From the NCBI RefSeq assembly GCF_013368755.1, contig NC_049564.1, positions 2,426,001 through 2,490,000 of the forward strand: a stretch of DNA of 64,000 nt, given 5' to 3'. This DNA is from Talaromyces rugulosus. Its lineage: Eukaryota > Ascomycota > Eurotiomycetes > Eurotiales > Trichocomaceae. Of this stretch, positions 32,423 to 44,527 are shown one piece after another. The notes below the pieces were generated by a model. The model ran no database searches, was not told the origin of the DNA, and worked only from the letters and a program-made list of their open reading frames with translations. Position numbers and translations under genes: made by a program. Position 1 is the stretch's first letter, and every line of letters starts with the position of its first letter.

Positions 32423-35400
32423 GTTTTCGTTTCGACTTTTTGACAAGACACAGACCTGACTTGACTGTTTGCAGTTTGATTTGTGCTCGAGACAGGGCTG
32501 GTTCTGGGATTGACAGCGCTTAACAAACAGGTCGAACAATTAAACAGAGATATACAGTATAAAGTAGTAAAGTAGTAAATGCTATTATGCGTTATTGTCC
32601 ATGCGTCTTTCAGGTGAACCGCGTCCGGCGGGGCGGTGAGCGCGGCAGAAACGCGAGACTATGACGGAAGAGGATAGATGGGTCACGTGACTGTCCATCA
32701 CAATACGCGACTGTAAAAAGATGGTTCATTTTCGTTTTCATTGTCATTTCATTCAAGATGCACTTGAGTACAATACTCATTGTCTTGGGAAAATAGAATA
32801 AGAATAAAAAAAAAACGCAGTGTAAATGGTATTATTCCGGCAACCGGAAGTAAATCCGAACCACGGCCGGGTAAACTCGCTTCCATCAGGACTCAGGACA
32901 AGAAAGGCCCAGAGCCAAGTTGTCCTCTTGAGTCTCGACTCGATGATCAGGGGTGACTCGACTCTTGTCAAGCCGCTACTGCAGTGTATGCTGCAGCTAG
33001 GCGTTTGCATGGAACGAACTCTCTTGACATGGTGATCTGATCGAAAATCATGGCAATCATAACTTAAGAGAGGGGGGGGAAAGAATTACGGCGAGAGTAG
33101 AGTGTGATTTATTGCATGTGAAAATATGGATTGATCAAGCTTTTTTTTTTTTTTGGTCGGATCCGACGACGGCAGAACTGACTTGACAGGCCTATAGCCA
33201 CGTGTGCTACAATATATCCAATGGATGAACGGAGTAGTACGTAGCTGGAGATGATGGAGCTCCGGAGCCCCGTGGATACAACCACCTAAACCAGTAGTTC
33301 AGCCGACGGCTATATCTCCTTTTTTTTTTAAAGTGGAGATTAAGCGACGGGGCTAGCTTATAAGGGGTACGGAGTACGTAGCTTCTGAAAATTTAAGATA
33401 GGAGCTTTGCTGGCAGGCATGGATAGGAGCAGGAGGAGCATGTGAAGCTCGGGGGTCGGGAGACGCAATCAAATCGGGAAGTCGTCTGGTCACCGGCCGT
33501 GGCTATATCATGACTCTCGTTGTCAAGTTGACTCGCAACGTTACCATCAATATCAAATAGTTCGTCCTTCGTACTCTATAGTCTCAAGTCAGTGCAAGCT
33601 ACTAATTTGACTACTACGGCATGTGTTGCCTGATGGCCCTGGTCTCGGGAGTTGGCCGCGGCAGGAAAAAAGCCGAGCACATCCCGAGTTGATCCACCGG
33701 CGTGCCGAGTCAAGTCTCGGTGAACTTGTCCTGCTCTGCCGAGTTTGAATTTTGTAGAGAATAAAAAAGGAATAAAAATATAGATTCAAGAGAATTTAAT
33801 CAAAAGATGTGGTCGTGTCATTTTATGAATCATACCTGTTCAGCCTCAGTCTGACTGTACAAGCACCTTGAAAAGAAAAAAAAGTAAAGATAAGTCGACT
33901 GGGGAAAGTCGGGAACTCCGAGCACCATGTGGGTTTTTCTTTGTTCTTTTTCTTCTTTTTTTCTTAGTTAGCTTCCAAGTTTTCATATCTGCTCAACCTA
34001 CTGGTTAAAAACAAAAAACTCAAGCTTGCCCCAGGGTACTCCGCTCCATACATGGTACTCCATACACATAGTCTAGTACTTCCTGTTTCGGCCAAGCGCT
34101 CAGCCGTGGCCGTCTCCGGGATTCCCCGACGTGGCGGAGCTGAAGATAAAGAATTCGAATGAAAAAAGGGGAGACAAAAAAAAAATGACGACAGGGCTTA
34201 TGCAATAATAGCAATAAAGATGGAGCCTAGACCTCCACAGTGAGGTGCGTGTGCATAAGCATCCGGGGTACTTTTTTGACCAGCCTAAAAAAAAAAAAGG
34301 GAAAAAAAGAAAAGAAAAAAATCATGTGAAGAAATCAAGAATAATGATGACGCCACCACCATCTCATGATTAGCACGATATCGCATAATCGATGGCGAGC
34401 TAGAACGCGTCGATTTGGGTTTATACTTTTTTTTTTTGGTGGGATTATGCTTTGGCATTACGTTGCGACCCGATCATTGCGAATAGTTTTCGATCGTTTA
34501 TCTCGTCTATCTGAAAAAGAAGAAGAAAAGCACACAATAAAAGAAAAAAACATCGCAGCTGACGCCTGACAATGCATCCGCCCCCCCGCGTATACTACTC
34601 CGTAGTCCGTACTACTAATAAATGTGTGACATGAAACGGGGGATCAGACATGGGGCGATGCAAGTATGTACGTATCACTTAAAACTTATCATGCGATACG
34701 TTGGATACGTAATGGAATAGGCCACACACACAGAACACCTAAGGCCCCCAGGTATTATTTTTCATTCAATTTTTTTTTATTTTTTTTTTATCCGTCGCCA
34801 CCTTTTCCGTGTGAAGTAACCTCGATGCGAGTCGTAAGAATACTACTACTACGTACGTACTAGTTGTAGGGTCGGTGTACCCCGGATTCGCGGAGCCTTC
34901 CCCATGGAGGCAAGCCGCGACAAAAGATATGGAAGGGGAAAAAAAATAGTATTGAATATCCACCCGATAACCGGAGTTGGAGATAAGAGACGTTCATGTG
35001 AGTAAAAAGAAGTTACTCTAACAGTCTAGAAAAAAGCGGAATGCCGCTTTCGTCCATTCCAAGAGGATCTACATTCTTTGAGTCCCCAACTCCAACTGGA
35101 GAAAGTCTTGGAGAGACGGGATGAAACTGGAGAAGGTGTCATTTGGGCGTGTCATGAACTCATTTATTGACGGCTATTCGGGGTATTACTGTGGCAGTCA
35201 TTATGTAACATGGCCGGTTGTTACCACCACTTACCGGATTGATAACGGAAATTGGATTCCCCGGATTTGGTGTCAGGGCGGAGTATTGACTCTGTTGGAT
35301 ATTATTCTTATTTTTTTTTTTTATTGATTCTTTTATAATATAACATATGATTCCTCCGACTCCGGCATGCAGCATTCCGGACCCCGGCTACTGCAAGATA

Positions 35401-37246
35401 GACACGTATGGGGTAGATCATCGGCGGCCAGGATTGCGTGAGCACGCTAGTCGCGGCGTCGGCGATCGGGGCTAATCACATCATTTAGCCATTAACAGGT
35501 GGAAAAAGCGGAAAGAGGAAATCGACAGGCGGAAAACGATTTGCGATTCAACTGGTCTGATAGCGGAAGTCTACTCCCTGTCTGTGTATAGTAGTAGACT
35601 ACTAGTAGTACTCCGTACTGCGTATAAAAAAAAAGCCTATCTGGATTGTATGAGATAGTAACAGCGCTATCTCTGGCCAATCAGGTGGGCTCGATCTCGG
35701 CGCAGGGTTGTGCCGGCACAACATATCTACCTTGATAGATATGCAAGTTTTGTATAAATAAATAGGTACAGAGTATATATATATATGCAATATAATAAGA
35801 TAATATACATAAAATATAGAATTAAATATATTTGTATAGTATTTGTTGCAGAGTACAGAGTACGTACCAGATAATGGGGAAGCGGGGCGCGGATCAATAG
35901 TCTGGAGAAGCCGCCCGCCAATCAGCGTGCTAGACATGGCCACGGGCTATCATTCTGCTATCATTGTGCTATCATTGCTATGATAAATGATAGATATGTA
36001 GATATATAACATATAGATAAAATAAACACACATGTATGTAGAAGTACGTATACAAATACATGTATATATACATATATGTACATTTGTGATATGAACTTCT
36101 GGGGTTGCAGGGGTGTGTGCAGGCTGCAGGTCTGCACAACCTGCAGAGGATGGCGCATCCCGAGGCTGCGACTCGCCGGGGAAGCACCGGCCCCGCCGGC
36201 TTTAGCGCAGGCATTCTATACATTATAAATAATATTAGTATTATAATAATTATTGTTATAATTACCATGACTATGAGTTTCACAATACTATGTAGAATTT
36301 TTCTCTCTTTTTCTCTCTTTCTTTGTCTTTTTGCTGATTCCGGCTAATTTTCGTGCACTAGGGCGAGAGCCTATTTCCCCGGGTTTTGTGTCGGGTAAAT
36401 TCACGCCTCAGATCTCGGCCGCCAACCGCCGTCGGACATGCTCCGTTTTTTTTTACTTTGGTCGATTTTTTCGCCCACCAGGTTACTCTGTCCGGAGCAC
36501 TGCCAGCCTAAGGGAACCACACGGGGGTGGTCCCATCCGCATCACCTCATCGCTCATCATGCTCTCCACCAGTGGAAATATTAAAATGTTAGTAAATAGA
36601 CAAAGTACCATGATACATACATGCACAGCATATGAAATAAATTATAGACAAAAAGTAGAATAAAAATAGAATAAATACAGGAATCAATAAAATCATAACA
36701 GGGAGAATATTATTATCTCCAGATCGGCGCAGTACCCGCGATAACCGGGGCGGCGCAGCATTGCAGCGAGGTGCGTGGCGGTAAGCGGACGGCGACTTGC
36801 CCTGTTTGGCAAGGCGGAGGGCCGGTGAAGCACATACAAAATTTTCCTCCCCACACTTGCATCGCTCGGATAACCCCCCGTCGCGTTCCTTCCTCCTGTC
36901 CCTTTTCTTCCCCTCCATTCCGCCGCCCGCGCCTTCCTTCCTTACCTCTCGCGGCTTCCCTATCTTTCGCTTCTCCTCCTCTCTTATCCCTGTCTCTATC
37001 TGTCTTTCTCTCTCTCCCTCTCTCTCTCTCTATCTGTCTACCTCTACATCTCTCTCTCTCTACATCTCTCCATCTTGTCTCGCCTCGTCTCTCGACTGTG
37101 TTCAACTGTTATCAGACTATACAGATCGCCGCTACCGTACTCCCGACGATCGACGGCTGTTGCACTCGACAGCCCTCGGCCTCGTGCCCCATCCCCCATC
37201 CCCCATACTTAAGCCCGTGACTCGCCCAGTCGCTCGCCCGCCTCAC
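32423..37246. other. Gene-free 4.8 kb region upstream of creA
   Basis: No protein-coding or RNA gene recognised. It is rich in A and T homopolymers (for example 33140-33155, 34270-34320, 34760-34790) and in variants of a TACTCCGTA/TACGGAGTA motif (33368, 34596, 35609). It probably holds the divergent promoters of the SAP30-like gene and creA. Several GGGG/CCCC clusters near 36375 and 36520 resemble CreA sites (SYGGRG), which would fit autoregulation, but such short sites are expected by chance. Confidence 0.5.
36890..37090 (+). promoter_or_regulatory. Pyrimidine-rich tract upstream of creA
   Basis: An almost uninterrupted C/T stretch of about 200 bp (CTCTCTCTCC, TCTCTCTCTC units) ends roughly 160 bp before the creA start. 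CT-rich blocks are common just upstream of transcription starts of strongly expressed filamentous-fungal genes. Confidence 0.5.
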
Positions 37247-38443
37247 ATGCCACCCCCAGCGTCTGCAGTGGACTTTTCCCACCTGCTCAACCCGCACCCC
37301 GACAGCCTCGACTTGTCTTCTACTTCCATCTCAACAAGTCCTCCAGCTTCCTCTTCCTCTTCCACCTCCACTCCCACCACCGACGACATGGCTTCCTCTG
37401 TCAGCCTGCTGCCGCCGCTCATCAAAGGCGCCCGTCCCGCCGCCGAGGAAGTGCGCCAGGACCTGCCACGCCCCTACAAGTGTCCTCTGTGTGACCGTGC
37501 CTTTCACCGTCTGGAGCACCAGACCCGCCACATCCGCACCCACACGGGCGAAAAGCCTCATGCCTGCCAGTTCCCCGGCTGCACCAAGCGCTTCTCGCGC
37601 TCCGACGAGCTGACCCGCCACTCGCGCATCCACAACAACCCCAACTCGCGGAGAAGCAACAAGGCCCAGCACATTGCCGCTGCCGGTGCTGGCGGCCAAG
37701 ATGCTGCCTCGTCCATGATGCCGCCGCCTAGCAAGCCCATTACGCGTTCTGCCCCTGTCTCGCAGGTCGGCTCGCCTGATGTCTCGCCGCCGCACTCGTA
37801 CACCAACTACGCCTCGCATTTGCGTTCAGGGTTGGGACCGTACTCGCGTAATAGTGACCGCGCCTCGTCGGGCATGGACATCAACCTGCTGGCCACGGCC
37901 GCCTCGCAGGTGGAACGCGATCACCACGGATCACGCCATCCTTTTAGTAGCAGGTATTCTGGCGGCTCCGGCCGGCTGCCCTCGTTGTCGGCATATGCCA
38001 TCTCACACAGCATGAGCCGCTCGCATTCGTACGAGGACGAGGAAAACTACGCGCAGCACCGAGTCAAGCGCTCGCGCCCAAACTCCCCCAACTCGACGGC
38101 GCCCTCGTCGCCTACGTTTTCGCACGACTCGCTGTCACCTACTCCTGATCACACGCCGCTGGCAACCCCGGCTCACTCGCCGCGTCTGCGTCCGTATGGT
38201 GCCAATGACCTGCAGCTGCCGTCGATCCGCCATCTGTCGCTGCATCACACGCCAGCGCTGGCTCCAATGGAGCCACAGGCCGAGGGACCCAGCTTGTACA
38301 GCCCTGGCCAACATCACGGCGGGCCCAGCATTAGCGACATTATGAGCCGGCCAGACGGCACGCAGCGCAAGCTGCCTGTTCCTCAGGTGCCGAAAGTGGC
38401 AGTCCAAGACATGCTCAACAGTAACAATTCGATGGACATTTAG
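37247..38443 (+). CDS. creA: Carbon catabolite repressor CreA, 398 aa
   Basis: Intronless. Start chosen at 37247 ([15 protein letters not shown]), the conserved CreA beginning, although the frame is open further upstream. Two C2H2 zinc fingers: [15 protein letters not shown] with C79, C82, H95, H99, linker HTGEKPHAC, and [14 protein letters not shown] with C107, C112, H125, H129. These bind SYGGRG sites. After them come an Ala-rich stretch (IAAAGAG), Ser/Pro-rich regions ([30 protein letters not shown]) and near the end [14 protein letters not shown] and VAVQDMLN, matching the C-terminal repression region. CreA is the nuclear repressor of alternative carbon-source genes in glucose. Its promoter is unusually long here (4.8 kb). 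Confidence 0.97.
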   Translation: MPPPASAVDFSHLLNPHPDSLDLSSTSISTSPPASSSSSTSTPTTDDMASSVSLLPPLIKGARPAAEEVRQDLPRPYKCPLCDRAFHRLEHQTRHIRTHTGEKPHACQFPGCTKRFSRSDELTRHSRIHNNPNSRRSNKAQHIAAAGAGGQDAASSMMPPPSKPITRSAPVSQVGSPDVSPPHSYTNYASHLRSGLGPYSRNSDRASSGMDINLLATAASQVERDHHGSRHPFSSRYSGGSGRLPSLSAYAISHSMSRSHSYEDEENYAQHRVKRSRPNSPNSTAPSSPTFSHDSLSPTPDHTPLATPAHSPRLRPYGANDLQLPSIRHLSLHHTPALAPMEPQAEGPSLYSPGQHHGGPSISDIMSRPDGTQRKLPVPQVPKVAVQDMLNSNNSMDI

Positions 38444-38816
38444 TTTTTTTTTTTTCTTCTTTTTTTCTGCAACGACTGATGGATAGACTTGATTATTTGC
38501 ATTGCCTTTGGCGGTTGAGGGTGTTTGTGGAGTCGATAGACGGTTAGACTTTTTTTTTTTTTTTTGTGTGTGTGTTATTCCACTCGCCAGATAGATAATA
38601 TTCTTCTCCAATCTTTTCAAGTTTCACTGTTGTTCTAGTAAATCTGAATCCTTGTAAAAGTGTACGTGTAGTGCTGACCAATCACGGTCCATAGTTAGTT
38701 CTCCCCATAGTCTCCCGCACATTGACATGTGAACTAAGAACATCAACATCAACATCAACATGCACAAACAAGACATGACATAATAACCCACAGACCATGC
38801 ATGCCAAAAAATCAAC
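38444..38816. other. creA 3' region and RAD51-paralogue promoter
   Basis: T-rich tracts after creA, then a run of CATCAA repeats near 38740; nothing else seen. Confidence 0.5.
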
Positions 38817-39372
38817 ATGTCGGACCACACCAGTGATCTTTGTCAGTTCCCTCGTTAATTCGTGTCGATTTCTATAGCTAATTAAAAAGTGCAGTGATCC
38901 CATCAATCCCGGCATCGCAGGCCCTACGACTGCAATTTCAAGCATCGTCGCAGCCATCATCCTCTGCACCACTGCAGCAGATTCTGTCTCCAGTGTCGAC
39001 TGGCTTGGTCGGGTTGGATTATGCTATTTCGGCATCTGCTGCTGCTTCTGGAACAGCAGCAGGAACAGGAGCTGGAGGAGGGTTCGCGCGGGGCAGTGTG
39101 TCCGAAGTATACGGTCCGCCGGGGGTTGGCAAGACATCGCTGCTGTATGTCTCTTTTTTTTTTTTTTTCTGTTATTTTTAGAAGATATACTAACCTAATG
39201 GACAGGCTGAACACGGCGGTCAAGGCGTTGGCTGCAGGACAGCATGTCGTCTGGATTGGTATACACCGCACTACATACGTACCTACTAGAGTGACTAGCT
39301 AATAGATAATAATACCAGACACCGGCCCCCCAATCCCCAAACCACGCCTTCAACAGCTATTAGAAGCAGCAC

Positions 39373-39403
<31 letters not shown>

Positions 39404-40230
39404 TAACAACAGCACGAGCAGCAGCTTGAGCAAAGAAGAAATGGCCCAAAACCTCACACACATCCGCACGCCATCTCTACCACACCTCGTCGCTCTCCTC
39501 GCCCACCCACCCCCAAACTTCCCACCTGTTGGGACGAGTTTACTCGTTGTCGATTCTGTCTCTGCGCCGTTTCCGTCGTATTTCCCAAACGCCACCGAAA
39601 TCCGCTCGCGCCTTGCTTCAGCCTCTTCTACAACAGGAGGAGGAAAAGAGCAGCAGCAGCAGCAGCAGACGCAATGGCTCCTCAACCGCAAACGCAACGT
39701 AGCCAGCGACCTAGCCAGCCACGCGGCCAAGCTCGCGTCAACGCGTGGTCTTGCAGTGGTACTGCTGAATCAGACACATACAAAGATTCGCGGATTGCCG
39801 CGGCCGACGCTGTATCCGGCGCTGGCGACGGCGGGGGCGTGGGAGAGTTGTATTTCGACGAGGATTGTTATTTATCGCGAGTTTTTTTCGGACGTTTCTG
39901 GGAAGAAGAGGAAAGAGAAGGTGAGGTTTGCAGAGATGATGAAAAAGGGTGGGAAGGTGTTGGCGGCAAGAACGGAAGAGGATATTGTGCGGTTTATAAT
40001 CGATGATGTGAGTTTTTTTTTTTTTTTTTTCATCCTCTTTTCTATTTTGTTTTCATGATGTTGATTTGAGAAAGAATGGCCTGCGAGAGCTCAATCTGCA
40101 ACCCGAATCAACGCCGCAGACAATATCGCTGCCAGTGTCTGTGCGGAAACGCAAGGTTGGCGAGATTGCAGATAGCGAAGAGGAGAGTGGGTTTGAGGAT
40201 GAGGAGGAGTATGACTGGGAGGGGACGTAG
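38817..40230 (+). CDS. RAD51/RecA-family recombination protein (Rad55-like paralogue), 394 aa
   Basis: Five exons: 38817-38853, 38895-39144, 39206-39258, 39319-40007, 40075-40230, introns 41-67 bp with very T-rich 3' parts; phases agree. Exon 1 is the least certain because of its GTTAAT donor. RecA core: Walker [15 protein letters not shown], the strand VVWIDTGPPIP, Walker B-like TSLLVVDSVSAPFP and the RecA-type LAVVLLNQTHTKI. The C-terminus is acidic (EEESGFEDEEEYDWEGT). Paralogues of this kind assist Rad51 filament formation in homologous recombination repair. A CACATA microsatellite inside exon 4 encodes a His-Thr repeat between the strand after Walker A and the next helix, and a poly-Gln run follows later. 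Which RAD51 paralogue it is (Rad55, Rad57, Rhp55 or another) I cannot decide. Confidence 0.8.
39370..39404 (+). repeat. CACATA microsatellite inside the RAD51-paralogue exon
   Basis: Five to six copies of a 6-bp unit ACATAC; in frame it encodes alternating His and Thr. Unit length keeps the reading frame when copy number changes. Confidence 0.9.
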
Positions 40231-40437
40231 TTTTACTATTTACTTGTATATTATTATTGTGTGGACGATGAGATTGATGAGATAGATGACTGGTGGTTGT
40301 ATGGCCGGCTGTATGCTAGCCGAGTACAACATACATGTCATACATATATATCCCTTGTGCCAGTCAACCAACACAACACCACATTAAAAATACTAAACAT
40401 TGAACTGAACATATATTCAATATTGATCTCACACAAT

Positions 40438-41056
40438 ATGCTGACCAAAACTGTGCCGCGGACACACCGTAAGTATCAACTATACATAATATATCCCTGA
40501 TATATACTAACATTCATGATAGTCCACTGTCTCCGCCCTCTCATCCTACACGCCACATTCACTCACTCGTACGACACCACCACCTTTTCCAAAAAAAACC
40601 CAAAAACTAACAATAATCAACAGCGCAATCAATGCTAACCAAAAAGCGAAAACCCCCCTCGAACAACAACGCCTCCGCCGCCCCGTCTCCCCACATCTCA
40701 CAATCTACAAATGGGAATACCAAAGCCTAGCCTCTATCCTACAACGTTTCTCCGGCATGGCGTTTTCCGGCGGACTATATGCGTTTGCAACAGCTTATCT
40801 ACTTTTGCCAGCTGCATGTGGTAGTACAGTCGACACTGACAGTCTCGTAAACATGGTGGCCGGATTACCGGAAAGCGTCAAAACCGGCGCGAAGTTTCTG
40901 GTCGCGTGGCCGTTTACGTATCATGCCGTGAATGGGGTGAAGCAGCTGGCGTGGGATCAGGTGATTGGCATGAGAGACAAGAAAATGATTAGGCTAGTTG
41001 CGAGGGGGGTTGCTGGGGTGAGTTTTGTGGGTGCGTTGGTGTTGGTAGTATTGTAG
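40438..41056 (+). CDS. sdh3: Succinate dehydrogenase cytochrome b subunit Sdh3, 169 aa
   Basis: Exons 40438-40468, 40523-40568 and 40624-41056, introns 54 and 55 bp. Conserved SDHC signature: RRPVSPHLTIYKWEYQS then ILQRFSGMAFSGGLYAF, with the heme-ligand region HAVNGVKQLAWD near the third membrane helix and a last helix GVAGVSFVGALVLVVL. Three hydrophobic helices are visible. The N-terminal 30 residues are a presumptive mitochondrial presequence. Sdh3 anchors complex II in the inner membrane and binds ubiquinone and heme b. The small first two exons rest on splice logic; the second donor (GTACGA) is unusual. Confidence 0.88.
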
Positions 41057-41151
41057 GTCAATCAATCGATATCGATATCAACAAGAATACATGTTGTATA
41101 TGGCTGGTATATGTACATGTAATAATATATGCACGCTAATGTAAATAAAAA

Positions 41152-43027
41152 TCAAGAACTCTTCGCCTTGTCACTCTCGACAACCCCAGCTTGATCTAGC
41201 GAAGAAGAAGCAGCAGCAGCAACAATAACATTGCTGTCTACAGTCTTCTGATCCTCTACCTCCGCTTCAACCTCCCTAGTATCGTCATCGTCATCCTCCT
41301 CCGACATGACCAAATTCAAAATCAGCGCGATAAACCCCGTCACGACAAAGCCCGTCGTCATGACCAGCTCAATCGCATCAATCAGGCCAATAAGCCCCTT
41401 GTTACCACCGGAATACGTAAACACATATGAAAACCACTGTGGCACCAGCGTCGCGCCCATGCCCACTGCAAACGCAGCAGTCAAGATGAACCGATTCCGG
41501 CGTGTAAACGGCACAGTAGCAATAATCCTCAACCCGGAAACAGCCACCGACGAGAAAAGAAACGTGGTCATGCCGCCCAGCACCGGTGATGGGATGGCCA
41601 CCAGGGCAGCCGCAAATTTCGAGAATATGCCCATGATAACCAAAAACATGCAGCAGCAATACCCCGCTTTTCGGTTTGCGCACCGGGTTAGCGCGATCAC
41701 GCCGTTGTTTTGGGCAAATGTCGACATGGGTGTGATGGTGCAGAGACCAGCGAATAGTCCGTTGAGGCCGTCGGCCAGCACGCCGCCGCGGATGCGCGAG
41801 TCGAAGAGTTCGCCTTCAACATCCAGTCTCGAAACGTCGCAGGTCGCGGTGATGTCGCCAATGGCTTCCATCATGAGAGTGAGATACAGTGCCAGCAGAG
41901 GCAAGATCACCGGCGCGTAGATTTTCAGTGGGAATGTCTTGACCCAGATAAACGACGCCACGGGGGCTTGGTCGATGCCCGAGCGATCAAAGTAGCCGCA
42001 TGCGCCAGCAACAATACAGCCTACCAACAGACCCAAAACGACCGAGCAGGACTTCATAATGGGCGAGCCGAAGCGCTCGCACAGGATAATGGTCACAAAC
42101 ACCAAAAACCCTAGCCCGATAAACTCGGCGCTGCCCCAGGGTAAAGCATGCGGTGCCGTTGCACTCGGACACAGCGCGCGAGCACTGGGATCAGCGCCAC
42201 AGGTGCCAGAGCCGCCAGCCCAGTCTTTGAAACCGCTCTGAATAAGACTAACGCCGATTAACAGGACTGTTGGGCCAGTCACCAACGGGGGAAACACGCG
42301 TTTGAGGACTCGGATGGACATGAACGACAGGCCGATTTCGAGCAGCGCGCAGAGACAGCTTGTCCCGAGGATTGCGCCGTAGCCGTCCGGGCAGGCCAGT
42401 TTGGTGCCGGTGCTGGGATCGGTGGGACAGTAGCCACTGGCATACATTTGGGTCAGGGCGCCTTCGGCGATGGTCAGGGTGGAAAAGGATGTTCCAACGA
42501 CGGAGATCAGGCCTGTGCCGATGTGGTATGGGGTTTTGTAGACGCCGAAGCGAGTGATTTGGATTGCTGATAGAATGCCAGAGACAATCAGCGAGGTCGA
42601 CACCAGGTACTGGGAGGTGGTTGTGTCGAAGTTGGCAGAGCCGCCGATAATAATGGGCGGTGCAATCACTGCATTCATTAGTTGTGTCTGTGTTTTTTTT
42701 TATATCAAGATGCGAACACACCTCCAGCGAGCATGGCCAGGGCATGCTGCAGGCCGAGCAGCAGTGCCAGCACGACGGGGATTTTATCATGAAGGCCAAA
42801 GAACGGACTGGCGCGGCGCGACTTTTGCATAAACGGCAGATGCGGGCGGAAGAGAAAGGCATAGTCGTAGTCGCCAATCAAGCCATCTCTACTGTTGTCA
42901 GTCTTGTCTTTTTGCAGATTGTAAAGGGTATGTACTTGGTAGTCAGCGTCCGCACCGCACGCCGGCAGTTGTCTGCAAAGCTGCGTTTGGGGCTGCGGTC
43001 AGGGCCGATCTGGTCAGGGCCGTCCAT
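41152..43027 (-). CDS. NAT/NCS2-family uric acid-xanthine permease (UapA/UapC type), 591 aa
   Basis: Exons 43027-42936, 42888-42722 and 42668-41152, introns 47 and 53 bp. The opening KDGLIGDYDYAFLFRPHLPF followed by GLQHALAMLAG and VIAPPIIIGG is typical of UapA/UapC. The NAT signature appears as QNNGVIALTR. About 14 hydrophobic segments can be followed. TGPTVLLIGVSLIQSGFKDW and LMMEAIGDITATCDVSRLDV are conserved blocks near the substrate site. The C-terminal tail is acidic (SEEDDDDDTREVEAEVEDQ). It should be a proton-coupled plasma-membrane importer of uric acid and xanthine; UapA and UapC cannot be told apart here. Convergent with sdh3 (95 bp apart). Confidence 0.93.
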
Positions 43028-43420
43028 CTTGATTGCTGGTCATGGATTTGACCGATACACATGGATTCATGTATATAGATATATATATATGTGAAAAGAA
43101 AAATGAAAAGATTACTCGATCCGAGCTGTCAAGATAAACCAGCGCCAAGTGGGCCTGATAAGGGTTGCAATCCAAGCCACGCGATAACGCCCACCTCCGT
43201 CGGTCGACCCCGTGAACTGAAGGGATCGTGCCGGTCCGTTGGATTGAGATAGGGGAGTATGATAGGGAATCGAGAGAATGGATTTTTATTTTTATTTGAT
43301 TTATTAAAAGTCAAGTTAACAATGTTGTTGGGGGAATTGCTGTTTGCATGTGGTGGGAATTAGAATGCTCACTATGCCAGGGTTGTATGCAAATGTATGG
43401 GTGGCGGGTAGTGTCTAGGG

Positions 43421-43429
43421 GTATATAAA
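43421..43429 (+). promoter_or_regulatory. TATA box of the U6 gene
   Basis: GTATATAAA about 22-28 bp before the inferred U6 5' end, the position used by yeast-type RNA polymerase III U6 promoters. Confidence 0.7.
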
Positions 43430-43449
43430 CCATTACTTGGGTAAGACTT

Positions 43450-43548
43450 GTGCCTTCGGGCATTTGGTCAATTTGAAACGATACAGAGAAGATTAGCATG
43501 GCCCCTGCACTAAGGATGACACGCTCAATCAAAGAGAAGCTACCAGTT
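43450..43548 (+). ncRNA. U6: U6 spliceosomal snRNA
   Basis: The 5' stem-loop GTGCCTTCGGGCAT is followed by TTGGTCAATTTGAAAC, then the near-invariant GATACAGAGAAGATTAGC (the ACAGAG box that pairs with the 5' splice site), ATGGCCCCTGC and AAGGATGACACGC (the U4/U6 and U2/U6 pairing region), and a T-run terminator at 43547. The T-rich stretch also marks Pol III termination. U6 is the catalytic core RNA of the spliceosome. The exact first base is inferred from the TATA position. Confidence 0.95.
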
Positions 43549-43570
43549 TTTTTTTTTGCTTTTTGCCCGT

Positions 43571-43582
43571 GGGTTCGAACCG
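43571..43582 (+). promoter_or_regulatory. Downstream B box for the U6 gene
   Basis: GGGTTCGAACCG, a close match to the TFIIIC B box (GGTTCGANTCC), 23 bp past the terminator. Downstream B boxes are known for yeast U6 genes; no tRNA body surrounds this one, so I assign it to U6. Confidence 0.7.
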
Positions 43583-44527
43583 CACCACTGGCAACATTTT
43601 TATTAAATAATTTTCTTTTCCCTTTTAATAACACTTATTCTATGTGTTTCTACCCTTTTATTTTATTTTATTATACTTATATTTTTTTCCTACCAAGAAC
43701 ACTAGAATACTGGTCGACATCGACTCTAGTGCACGCCGGGCTGACGGAAAAATAGCGTAGCCCAACCTTCCACAGACAGAGCCTCGGCAGGCCAGTTTCT
43801 TTCTTTAGCACGCAAACCGTTGGGGCGAACAGGGCGGCCCGCGCTAGTCTGTATACGGGATAGTGTGATGACCAGCCGAGAGTCGCCACCGGATTAATTA
43901 ATGCTTCGCTGCCAATCCATCAACGATGACGACCGCCATGAATCACGATCGCCGTGATTCGACACTCTTCACATGAACAGGCAGCCTCTTGTTTTCAATG
44001 CTGCTGCCTTTCGCAAGGGTCTTCTTCACTCGCAAGGAGATTTTCACGTATGCGTGCATGTTTGGTATGCAGACGGTCTGCTGATTGGCCAGGCCCTGGA
44101 TCTGCCGCCAATCAGGCGCTGCAAAACCCCTCACCGCCCGCCGCCAGTAGAACTGTTGGGGCGGACCCACCGGAAACAGTAAGGCGATAAAAGTCGGTCT
44201 TGCCTCAGCCTCTGGTCACTCTTTTGTCTTTCGGCTTTTAAAGAAACAACTGTCCTCTGTCATCAAGCGAGTGCGTCTTTGCAACACCATCGCGGCGACT
44301 CCAATACCATCCACAATCACGGCTTCGTTGATTGCCACTGACGTGACTTCTTATCGGCGGCGGCGAGACTATCAGACGTCTTCGCCCTAGCGGCTTCCCC
44401 AACATTGCCCGTTGCTGTTAGCGCGTGGAGCCCGCTTTGGGACTGTATATCAATCCGGCCTCTGCTCTTTTTTTCACCCTTTTATTTTTGTTTCGAGCAC
44501 GGTTTGATTTGTCTGAAATCATCAACC
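43583..44527. promoter_or_regulatory. Promoter and 5' UTR region of the desaturase gene
   Basis: No gene seen. Contains ATTGGC/CCAATC-type boxes near 44077 and 44109 and a CT-rich run before the ATG, as expected for a highly expressed lipid gene. Confidence 0.4.

Noticed and set aside
36105..36663. Plus-strand frames of about 80-110 codons in the creA upstream region
   Set aside because: Low-complexity translation without conserved pattern; in a region of homopolymers.
43571..43582. Possible tRNA gene at the GGGTTCGAACCG sequence
   Set aside because: No acceptor or anticodon stems can be drawn around it; better explained as the U6 downstream B box.
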